From an uncultured Lachnospiraceae bacterium (lineage in GTDB: Bacteria > Bacillota > Clostridia > Lachnospirales > Lachnospiraceae), in NCBI GenBank assembly GCA_937877165.1, contig CALEFO010000089.1, positions 1 through 7,335 of the forward strand: a DNA stretch of 7,335 nucleotides. The letters run 5' to 3'. Below are positions 1 through 5,473 of the stretch, piece after piece. How positions within the stretch are numbered: the stretch's first letter is position 1; every line of letters starts with the position of its first letter. The notes beneath the pieces are model-generated. The model was not told the origin of the DNA. It saw nothing but the letters and a program-made list of their open reading frames with translations, and searched no databases. Both the position numbers and the translations under genes were made by a program.

Positions 1-825
1 CGCAATCCGCATCATGTAGCGGCGCATGATGATCGTCAGCTCATCGTGCGGGCACTTCTCATAAATGTACAGCTGAATCTCCGTAAAGTTGATATTGTGC
101 AGATAGATGGGGCCGGTATATCTGGCCACAATGGAGGCCAGGTCGATGACCTTCTGCAGGGCGCGCTCACTGGTATAGGGCGGTGCGTTGAAATACGTCG
201 CATCCAGCTTCAGTCCACGCTTCGCACACATCCATCCCGCCACGGGGGAATCAATTCCACCGGACAGGAGGAGCATTCCCTTTCCGCTGCAACCGATCGG
301 CAGACCTCCCGGCCCCGGCAGAATATGGGAATACAGATAAATCCGCTCGCGGATTTCCACATTGAGAAGGACCTCCGGCGTATGCACATCCACATGCGAC
401 TCCGGATAGCGCGTCAAAATCTCTTCACCAATCTCTGCGTTCAGTTCCATGGACTCCATGGGATAACTTTTTGCAAGGCGTCTCGTGTGAACCTTGAACG
501 ACACCGCGCGATTCTCATATTCTACACCGAAGAAATCCCCGGCAGCCTTCCGAAGCTCCTCCACCGGCACCACCGGCATAATAACGGTGGGACAGATGCC
601 AACAATGCCGAAGACATGGCTCAGATTCTCCACCACCTCATCATAGTCATACTCACTCAGACAGTTGACGAAAATCCGTCCGCTTGTCCGGTCAATCGTA
701 AAATGACCCTCACACCGCTTCAGTGCAATCCGGATCTGGTTGATCAGCTGCTCCTCGAACAGGCCGCGGTTCTTGCCCTTGATGCCAATCTCCGCGTATT
801 TGATTAAAAATGCATGATACTTCAT
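1..825 (-). CDS. thiI: tRNA 4-thiouridine synthetase ThiI, 3'-truncated by the window edge
   Basis: ThiI activates U8 of tRNA with ATP and transfers sulfur to give 4-thiouridine; in some bacteria it also supplies sulfur for the thiamine thiazole ring. The frame starts at an ATG at 825 (MKYHAFLIKYAEIGIKGKNR) and stays open for 275 codons to position 1, so the C-terminus lies outside the window. Residues 1-60 carry the conserved KYAEIGIKGKNR start of the ThiI ferredoxin-like region. A THUMP domain should occupy about residues 60-165. The PP-loop pyrophosphatase motif SGGIDSP is at residues 188-194, followed by the family-typical APPYTSERA at 214-222. A Shine-Dalgarno-like AAAGGAAG lies a few bases before the ATG. 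It follows the cysteine desulfurase gene by 32 bases, which suggests co-transcription and a donor-acceptor pair. Whether a C-terminal rhodanese domain exists (as in E. coli) cannot be seen; most Bacillota ThiI proteins lack it, at roughly 390-400 residues. The identification is firm. Confidence 0.95.
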   Translation of the reverse strand, partial: MKYHAFLIKYAEIGIKGKNRGLFEEQLINQIRIALKRCEGHFTIDRTSGRIFVNCLSEYDYDEVVENLSHVFGIVGICPTVIMPVVPVEELRKAAGDFFGVEYENRAVSFKVHTRRLAKSYPMESMELNAEIGEEILTRYPESHVDVHTPEVLLNVEIRERIYLYSHILPGPGGLPIGCSGKGMLLLSGGIDSPVAGWMCAKRGLKLDATYFNAPPYTSERALQKVIDLASIVARYTGPIYLHNINFTEIQLYIYEKCPHDELTIIMRRYMMRIA

Positions 826-857
826 AGCTTCCTTTCTTTCCGCAGCCCGCGGCGTGA

Positions 858-2024
858 TTAACTTCTGGTATATTTTCGCAGGAACGGCAGCAGCTCTGCC
901 AGTGCCGCTGCAGCAGCCTTCAGATCCTCCGGCGTATTCATCACAGACAGGCTGAAGCGCAGGGTCGAATCCAGATACTCCTCCGGTGTTCCGATCGCCA
1001 GAAGCGTATCTGAAATGTGCGGATGGTTAGACGCACAGGCACTTCCCGCCGACACATAAATGCCCTTTTCTTCCAGCGCATGCAGAAGGACCTCCGCGCG
1101 CACACCCTCCACGGAGAGACTGATGACATGCGGCGCACTGTCTCTCCCGGTCAGGCCGTTTACATGAACGCCTTCCATGGCCGTCACATCATTTATGAAC
1201 TGCTCCTTCATCGCGTACAGCCGGTCCATCTCTTCATCGAAATGCTGATACAGCATCTGCGCGGCAAGAGCCATGCCCGCGATTCCCGCGACATTCTCCG
1301 TGCCGCTGCGCATGCCCCTCTGCTGTCCGCCGCCATACATGATGTTGGTGATCTTCACATGATCGCCGATGTACAGAAGACCAATTCCCTTCGGTGCATG
1401 AATCTTGTGCCCGCTGGCAGACAGAAGATCAATGTGCATCTTCTTCGGATGAATGATTGCCTTTCCAAAGCCCTGCACGGCGTCCACATGAAACAGCGTA
1501 TTCGGATTCTTCTCCTTGATCCTGCGGCCGATCTCCTCGATCGGTTCCAGCGCACCGATTTCATTGTTCGTGTGCATCACTGAAACGAGAATCGTATCCT
1601 CACGCACTGCATTCTCCACATCCTCCGGGCTGACCTGTCCGTTGTGATCCACCGGGAGGATTGTCACTTCAAAGCCTTCGGATTCCAGATATTTCATTGT
1701 CTCCAGAATTGCGGGATGCTCAATGGCCGTTGTAATCAGATGCTTTCCGCTTCTCTGATTGGCTCTTGCCGCGCCGATCAGGGAGATGTTGTCCGACTCC
1801 GTTCCACAGGAGGTAAAATAAATATTCTGCGGCGAACATTTCAGTATGTCCGCAAATATTTTCTTCGCCGTGCGGATACGTTTTTCCGCCTCAACGCCCT
1901 TGTGATGCATGCTCGAAGGGTTCCCGTATTCGTCCAGATAAATCGTGTTCATCAGCTGAACAACCTCCGGAAATACGCGGGTTGTTGCCGAATTATCCAG
2001 ATAAATTTCCCGTTTCTTTTCCAT
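858..2024 (-). CDS. Cysteine desulfurase, NifS/IscS family (PLP-dependent)
   Basis: This enzyme removes sulfur from L-cysteine, giving alanine and an enzyme-bound persulfide that is handed to an acceptor. The 388-residue protein has the class V aminotransferase fold markers: YLDNSATT at residues 8-15, H103 in the EHP motif, HTNNEIG at 151-157, D181 in HVDAVQ, the PLP lysine K207 in SGHK, RSGTEN at 239-244, and the persulfide cysteine C330 in SAGSACAS. Length fits the family. I chose the ATG at 2024 because it has GAAGG five bases upstream and starts directly before the conserved YLDNSATT. A TTG at 2066 in the same frame would add 14 lysine-rich residues and overlap the end of rsmE, but no ribosome binding site precedes it. 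The gene lies 28 bases after rsmE and 32 bases before thiI. The thiI linkage suggests a NifZ-like partner of ThiI rather than a general Fe-S cluster IscS; no iscU is visible. The family call is firm and the partner assignment is inferred. Confidence 0.93.
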   Translation of the reverse strand: MEKKREIYLDNSATTRVFPEVVQLMNTIYLDEYGNPSSMHHKGVEAEKRIRTAKKIFADILKCSPQNIYFTSCGTESDNISLIGAARANQRSGKHLITTAIEHPAILETMKYLESEGFEVTILPVDHNGQVSPEDVENAVREDTILVSVMHTNNEIGALEPIEEIGRRIKEKNPNTLFHVDAVQGFGKAIIHPKKMHIDLLSASGHKIHAPKGIGLLYIGDHVKITNIMYGGGQQRGMRSGTENVAGIAGMALAAQMLYQHFDEEMDRLYAMKEQFINDVTAMEGVHVNGLTGRDSAPHVISLSVEGVRAEVLLHALEEKGIYVSAGSACASNHPHISDTLLAIGTPEEYLDSTLRFSLSVMNTPEDLKAAAAALAELLPFLRKYTRS

Positions 2025-2029
2025 TCCTG

Positions 2030-2034
2030 CCTTC
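2030..2034 (-). promoter_or_regulatory. Ribosome binding site that sets the cysteine desulfurase start
   Basis: On the minus strand GAAGG ends five bases before the ATG at 2024, and a second AGGA abuts the ATG itself. This supports the 388-residue start over the in-frame TTG at 2066, whose upstream bases (within the rsmE end) contain no Shine-Dalgarno-like sequence. Confidence 0.55.
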
Positions 2035-2052
2035 TTTTCTTTCCTGTTCTCC

Positions 2053-2799
2053 TCAGTGAATTTCAAGGATATAGATCAGCCAGGATAAAATTGCAAGTCC
2101 TGCTGTTTCCGTGCGGAGGATCCGCCTGCCAAGAGAAATCGGCCGAATTCCCGCTTCCCTGGCAAGTTCCACCTCCTCTGGAGCAAAGCCTCCCTCCGGG
2201 CCAATGAAAATGCTGACCGACTGTCCCGGCTTCATGCTCTCCAGATATCCCTTCGTGGAACCGTCATCCTCCTGCAGCTCATAAGGGATCACCCGAAAAT
2301 CCGTCTGCTGCCTGGCATACTCCACTGCTTCCTTCATGCTCATCGGCAGAGTCACCTTCGGAACAATTCCCCGCCTTGACTGTGAGGCTGCCGACTCCGC
2401 AATGGTCTGCCACCTTGCGCTTTTCTTCGCCGCCTTTTCAGCATCCAGCTTTACGACACAGCGCTCCATACTGACCGGAATAATCTCCGCCGCCCCGAGC
2501 TCCACAGCCTTTTGTACGATCAGGTCCATCTTATCGGACTTTGGAAGGCCCTGGAACAGGAGCACCTTCACCGGCAGCTCCACCTCGTGTTCCTTGACAA
2601 AGCGGAGTCTGCACACCACCGCGTCCTCTTCATACTCTTCAATTCCGTACCGGTATTCTCTTCCGTCTCCGCCGATACTGACGCTGATTTCTTCTCCCGG
2701 CTTCAACCGCATCACGTTGCGGATGTGATTGACCTCCGGACCGGTAATTCTCAGAAGATCGTCCTGTAGATCGGACGGATCTGCAAATAAATGCAGCAT
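2053..2799 (-). CDS. rsmE: 16S rRNA (uracil-1498-N3)-methyltransferase RsmE
   Basis: RsmE methylates N3 of U1498 in the decoding region of 16S rRNA using S-adenosylmethionine, acting on the assembled 30S subunit. The 248-residue protein is full length. The N-terminal PUA-like RNA-binding part includes the family motif HIRNVMRLKPGEEISV (25-40). The C-terminal SPOUT trefoil-knot domain shows KSDKMDLIVQKAVELG (87-102), the ES..SQSRRG element (135-144), the SAM-site loop IGPEGGF (199-205), and LGRRILRTETAG (223-234). The ATG at 2799 is preceded by GGAAGGGAAG two bases upstream, a strong purine-rich ribosome binding site. It lies 101 bases after prmA in the order usual for Bacillota (yqeT-yqeU in B. 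subtilis). The 28-base gap to the cysteine desulfurase suggests one transcript. Identification is firm. Confidence 0.95.
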   Translation of the reverse strand: MLHLFADPSDLQDDLLRITGPEVNHIRNVMRLKPGEEISVSIGGDGREYRYGIEEYEEDAVVCRLRFVKEHEVELPVKVLLFQGLPKSDKMDLIVQKAVELGAAEIIPVSMERCVVKLDAEKAAKKSARWQTIAESAASQSRRGIVPKVTLPMSMKEAVEYARQQTDFRVIPYELQEDDGSTKGYLESMKPGQSVSIFIGPEGGFAPEEVELAREAGIRPISLGRRILRTETAGLAILSWLIYILEIH

Positions 2800-2900
2800 A
2801 GCTTCCCTTCCCTCTGCGTCCTTTCGTGGGCACAGGCATCACTTCCCATGCCGCTCCCTGCGAAAAAGCGCAGCCTTCTCCGCACTCTGGTGAAAATTTC
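2800..2900. other. prmA-rsmE intergenic gap
   Basis: This 101-base gap contains the rsmE ribosome binding site and two weak stems: CTGCG/CGCAG around a six-base loop at 2858-2873, and GGCAT/ATGCC around an eight-base loop just to its left. Neither has a T-run on the coding strand. No promoter or small gene is convincing, so read-through from prmA is likely. Confidence 0.4.
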
Positions 2901-3896
2901 TCATTCGGCCTTCCGCCCGGTCACGCAGCGCCACTCGCCCTGCGCGGTAATCTCCTCAATCTGCAGGCCTGCCGCCTTCATTGCATGCGCCACGGATTCC
3001 TCTTTTCCCTCCAGAATCCCGCTGGTAATGAAGACCCCGCCCGGCTTCACCGCGCACACCGCGGCAGGGGTAAGAGGAATCAGCACATCCGGAAGAATAT
3101 TGGCAACCACAATGTCGTAGCGGTTCTGCCCGACCTCCTCCTGAACCTTCGGATCATCAATGAGGTTCCCAAGAATGACCTCAAAGCGGTCCGCTTTCAC
3201 GCCGTTGGCCTCCAGATTCTCTGCAATGGCAGGTGCCGCGCAGGGGTCCAGATCCGTCCCGACCGCGGACTTCGCGCCCAGCATCAGCGACAGAATCGAC
3301 AAAATACCGCTTCCGGTTCCGACATCCAGAATCTGCGTATCCTTTGTCAGATACTTGCGGATTTCGCGGATGCACAGCTGTGTTGTCTCATGTGCTCCTG
3401 TTCCAAACGCAGTTCCAGGGTCAATATGAAACGTCAGTACGGGCTCCCTGTCCGTCACCTGCGGCTTTTCCCAGGAGGGAATGACCAGAATATCATCAAT
3501 CCAGAACTGGTGGAAAAACTGCTTCCAGTTGTTGACCCAATCAATATCTTCCGTCTCTTCAATTGTAACTGTGCCGTCTCCGATGGTGTCCGAATACCGG
3601 CGAAGATCGCGAATCTGCTCTTCCATCTTCCGGCGTATCTCCTCCGGTCGGATCTCCTCATCCTGCAGAAGAAGCCTTCCATCCTCCGTCTCTTCCACAT
3701 AGAAGCTCAGAACCGCGCTGTCATCTCCTGCCTGTTCCTCCGGCATGATGTCAACGAACATCTGCTCCTTCTCCGCCGCAGTTAGCGGAACATGATCCTC
3801 AATCTGTGCACCGCACAGACCGATGTCCTGCATGGCGCTGATCAGAATGTCCTCTGCCTCAGCCGTTGTCCGAACCCGGAACCGCATCCATTTCAT
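2901..3896 (-). CDS. prmA: Ribosomal protein L11 methyltransferase PrmA
   Basis: PrmA trimethylates the N-terminal amine and lysine side chains of ribosomal protein L11 with S-adenosylmethionine, in the cytoplasm. The 331-residue protein has the usual two-part build. The N-terminal L11-recognition domain covers about residues 1-115 and includes ETEDIDWVNNWKQFF (114-128). The C-terminal class I methyltransferase domain carries DPGTAFGTGAHETT (159-172), the SAM motif I DVGTGSG (191-197), an acidic TDLDP after the second strand (214-218), and the catalytic-loop motif NILPD (266-270). I chose the ATG at 3896 because GAGGTG lies five bases upstream; an in-frame GTG at 3902 is inside that ribosome binding site and is unlikely to be used. 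The gene follows dnaJ in conserved synteny (B. subtilis yqeT), but the 207-base gap with its own putative promoter suggests partly independent expression. Its stop is 101 bases before rsmE. Identification is firm. Confidence 0.95.
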   Translation of the reverse strand: MKWMRFRVRTTAEAEDILISAMQDIGLCGAQIEDHVPLTAAEKEQMFVDIMPEEQAGDDSAVLSFYVEETEDGRLLLQDEEIRPEEIRRKMEEQIRDLRRYSDTIGDGTVTIEETEDIDWVNNWKQFFHQFWIDDILVIPSWEKPQVTDREPVLTFHIDPGTAFGTGAHETTQLCIREIRKYLTKDTQILDVGTGSGILSILSLMLGAKSAVGTDLDPCAAPAIAENLEANGVKADRFEVILGNLIDDPKVQEEVGQNRYDIVVANILPDVLIPLTPAAVCAVKPGGVFITSGILEGKEESVAHAMKAAGLQIEEITAQGEWRCVTGRKAE

Positions 3897-3901
3897 AAAC
3901 A

Positions 3902-3907
3902 CACCTC
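3902..3907 (-). promoter_or_regulatory. Ribosome binding site that sets the prmA start
   Basis: GAGGTG on the minus strand lies five bases before the ATG at 3896. Because the alternative GTG start at 3902 overlaps this sequence, the site favours the ATG and the 331-residue protein. Confidence 0.6.
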
Positions 3908-3947
3908 ACATAAAGAAGAGCCCTCCGGCCCGTCTGCATACAGATGT

Positions 3948-3956
3948 ATCATAACA
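3948..3956 (-). promoter_or_regulatory. Putative extended -10 promoter for the prmA-rsmE-nifS-thiI module
   Basis: Read on the minus strand the sequence is TGTTATGAT, which fits the extended -10 consensus TGnTATAAT with one mismatch. No good -35 box is present: the hexamer 17 bases upstream is TCCGGA. Extended -10 promoters often work without a -35. Transcription would start near 3941 and give a leader of about 45 bases before the prmA ATG. The upstream side abuts the long inverted repeat at 3965-4024, so its arm overlaps the -35 position. This is a motif reading only. Confidence 0.4.
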
Positions 3957-3964
3957 CAACAATG

Positions 3965-4024
3965 CCGCATTCCGGAATCAGCAGTCCTGATAAGATCCAT
4001 GAAACTGCCGGTTCCGGGATGCGG
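3965..4024. repeat. Long imperfect inverted repeat between dnaJ and prmA (possible terminator or operator)
   Basis: The arms at 3965-3985 and 4004-4024 are 21 bases each and match at 18 positions when one is reverse complemented, with an 18-base loop. On the minus (coding) transcript the stem is 6 pairs, a C-A mismatch, 6 pairs, a C-A mismatch, then 7 pairs including one G-U. The left arm also contains the perfect 10-base palindrome ATTCCGGAAT (3969-3978). The repeat starts 80 bases after the dnaJ stop. It is followed on the minus strand by a weakly T-rich run (CATTGTTGTGTTATG), so a Rho-independent terminator for the dnaK-dnaJ transcript is possible but the U-tract is poor. It could instead be a protein-binding site at the prmA promoter. 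Confidence 0.5.
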
Positions 4025-4103
4025 TCCTTGACTGCATCCTGATTTTCCAGATGAAAGAGACTCTTTCCGCTCCCTTCACCCACCAAAATCATGATGCCAC
4101 TTT

Positions 4104-5273
4104 TTATTTCCAGAATTTCTTACGCTTGCCCTTCACCGTCTCTTTAGGAGCGTCTCCGGATTCCTGTACACGCTCTGCCGCGTGAAGGCTGTCGCCGGTT
4201 GCCTCATCGAATTTCTCCAGAAGCTCACGTGCCTCCCGGGAAAGCTTTGTCGGCGTCTCTACTGTCAGCGTAATGTACTGATCTCCGCGGACATTCTTGT
4301 TCTGCAGACTCGGAACACCCTTGCCCTTCAGCCGCACGCGGGTTCCCGTCTGGGTCCCCTCCTTGACATCATAAAGGACCTTGCCGTCAACGGTGTCAAT
4401 GACAATACTTCCGCCAAGTGCAGCCACCGCATAGGAAATCGTCACATTGCTGTACAGATCATTGTCCTGACGGTAGTAATTCGGATCCTCCTCCACGAGG
4501 ACCTCCACCATCAAATCACCGCGCGGGCCTCCGTTGATCCCAGGCTCTCCCTTCTCGGAAATCCGGACACTCATTCCGCTCCGGATTCCGGCTGGGATCG
4601 TCACCTCGATCTGCTTGCGGCTGCTGGTATATCCGCTGCCGCCGCAGGTGGTGCATTTCTCTTCGATGATCTTGCCGCTGCCGCCGCAGTTCGGACAGGT
4701 CTGCACGTTACGGACCGTACCAAAGAAAGACTGCTGTGTATAGACGACCTGTCCCTTTCCGCCGCACTTCGGGCACATCTTCGGGCTGGTTCCAGGCTTT
4801 GCTCCCGTACCATTGCAGGTCGGGCACGGATCCTTCAAATTCAGATTCAACGTCTTCGTCGTTCCGAAAATGGACTCCATGAAGCTGATTCGGACGCTCG
4901 TACGAATGCTGGCTCCTTTCATCGGGCCGTTCGGATTGGATCTGGCTCTTCCGCCCCCGAACAGATCACCGAAGATATCTCCGAACATATCTCCGAAATC
5001 TGCTCCGTTAAAATCGAATCCACCTCCGCCGTATCCGCCGGTTCCATCGAAGGCTGCGTGTCCAAACTGATCATACTGCTGCCGTTTCTTCGGGTCGCTC
5101 AGGACCGCATACGCCTCCGATGCCTCCTTGAAAATCGCCGCAGCCTCTTCACTGGGGTTCACATCAGGATGATACTTCTTCGCCAGCTGCCGATATGCCT
5201 TCTTGATCTCTTCCTCAGAGGCATTCTTCTGTACACCCAGCACTTCATAATAATCGCGTTTCTGCTCTGCCAT
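4104..5273 (-). CDS. dnaJ: Chaperone protein DnaJ (type I Hsp40)
   Basis: DnaJ delivers unfolded clients to DnaK and stimulates its ATPase. The 389-residue protein has every type I element. The J domain covers about 5-70 with the HPD tripeptide at 35-37. A Gly/Phe-rich linker runs about 71-110. The zinc-binding domain has four CxxCxGxG repeats at 150-157, 167-174, 193-200 and 207-214. Two C-terminal substrate-binding beta domains follow (about 215-345), and a charged tail ends in GKRKKFWK. Length is normal for the family. The ATG at 5273 gives the canonical start MAEQKRDYYEVLGV. The nearest Shine-Dalgarno-like sequence, AAGGA, is about 12 bases upstream, which is further than usual. The gene follows dnaK after 200 bases, a long gap for this pair, and precedes prmA as in B. 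subtilis. Identification is certain. Confidence 0.97.
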   Translation of the reverse strand: MAEQKRDYYEVLGVQKNASEEEIKKAYRQLAKKYHPDVNPSEEAAAIFKEASEAYAVLSDPKKRQQYDQFGHAAFDGTGGYGGGGFDFNGADFGDMFGDIFGDLFGGGRARSNPNGPMKGASIRTSVRISFMESIFGTTKTLNLNLKDPCPTCNGTGAKPGTSPKMCPKCGGKGQVVYTQQSFFGTVRNVQTCPNCGGSGKIIEEKCTTCGGSGYTSSRKQIEVTIPAGIRSGMSVRISEKGEPGINGGPRGDLMVEVLVEEDPNYYRQDNDLYSNVTISYAVAALGGSIVIDTVDGKVLYDVKEGTQTGTRVRLKGKGVPSLQNKNVRGDQYITLTVETPTKLSREARELLEKFDEATGDSLHAAERVQESGDAPKETVKGKRKKFWK

Positions 5274-5321
5274 ACGTCGTTCAAATCCTTATCATCAGAC
5301 CGCATCTGCGGCTTTATCCGC

Positions 5322-5338
5322 ATCCGTAAAATACGGAT
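5322..5338. repeat. Perfect short inverted repeat ATCCGTA-AAA-TACGGAT
   Basis: Two 7-base arms separated by three bases form a compact hairpin 49 bases upstream of the dnaJ start. On the plus strand it is followed by TTTTCCTGTTTTT, which looks like a terminator tail in that orientation, but no plus-strand gene is present for it to serve. On the minus strand it lies inside the presumed dnaJ leader, preceded by an A-rich stretch. Confidence 0.45.
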
Positions 5339-5362
5339 TTTCCTGTTTTTCTCCGTCAATGA

Positions 5363-5397
5363 TATGGCCCGGAACGGATGTTCCGCCCCGGGCTATA
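5363..5397. repeat. GC-rich hairpin after dnaK (possible attenuator or processing site)
   Basis: The segment folds with a 6-pair core CGGAAC/GTTCCG around a four-base loop, extended by a 7-pair outer stem (TATGGCC with GGCTATA, one G-T) after a 5-base bulge. An alternative fold pairs ten-base arms TATGGCCCGG and CCGGGCTATA with one imperfect pair. It begins 77 bases after the dnaK stop on the coding strand. No T-run follows in the minus direction, so it is not a classical Rho-independent terminator; transcript stabilisation or partial termination between dnaK and dnaJ is an inference. Confidence 0.45.
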
Positions 5398-5473
5398 CCA
5401 TTTTATTTCATTGTCACCGGTTTCCTGGCCTGCCGCGTTCTGCCTTCCGACAGCGCTTCTGCCCGCCCGCGGA

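Larger units (their letters stand above)
3897..4103. other. dnaJ-prmA intergenic region
   Basis: This 207-base gap holds the inverted repeat at 3965-4024, the putative promoter near 3950 and the prmA ribosome binding site. It also has a small mirror-symmetric element, GAAAGAG-A-CTCTTTC, at 4053-4067 (7-base arms, one-base centre) that could form a tight hairpin or a dyad site. I see no convincing coding sequence in it. Confidence 0.6.
5274..5473. other. dnaK-dnaJ intergenic region with several hairpins
   Basis: The 200-base spacer has no supported gene. From the dnaK side it contains a GC-rich purine stretch (5420-5473), the large hairpin at 5363-5397, a perfect 7-base inverted repeat at 5322-5338, and a 5-base stem TGCGG/CCGCA at 5307-5322. 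The last two share base 5322 and so could compete. The density of structure suggests a role in termination, RNA processing or translational control between the two chaperone genes. Confidence 0.6.

Noticed and set aside
46..807. A 253-codon plus-strand ORF at the left end.
   Set aside because: It is the antisense shadow of thiI, whose minus-strand frame is open to the window edge and carries the SGGIDSP and THUMP-region motifs.
2826..3785. A 319-codon plus-strand ORF opposite prmA.
   Set aside because: It is antisense to prmA with its conserved methyltransferase motifs; no domain is recognisable in the plus-strand reading.
3949..4092. A 47-codon minus-strand ORF in the dnaJ-prmA gap whose product begins MILVGEGSGKSLF, resembling a Walker A GxxxxGKS motif.
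   Set aside because: It has no ribosome binding site, its second half is the long inverted repeat, its stop overlaps the promoter -10, and the downstream parts of a P-loop protein are absent. The motif is most likely chance.
5322..5353. A plus-strand Rho-independent terminator (hairpin 5322-5338 followed by TTTTCCTGTTTTT).
   Set aside because: No plus-strand transcription unit exists in the window for it to end, and the U-tract is interrupted; it is kept only as an inverted repeat.
5330..5367. A possible dnaJ promoter on the minus strand: TTGACG followed by TATTTT.
   Set aside because: The spacer is about 20 bases and the -10 is weak and inside a hairpin arm, so I could not support it as a promoter.
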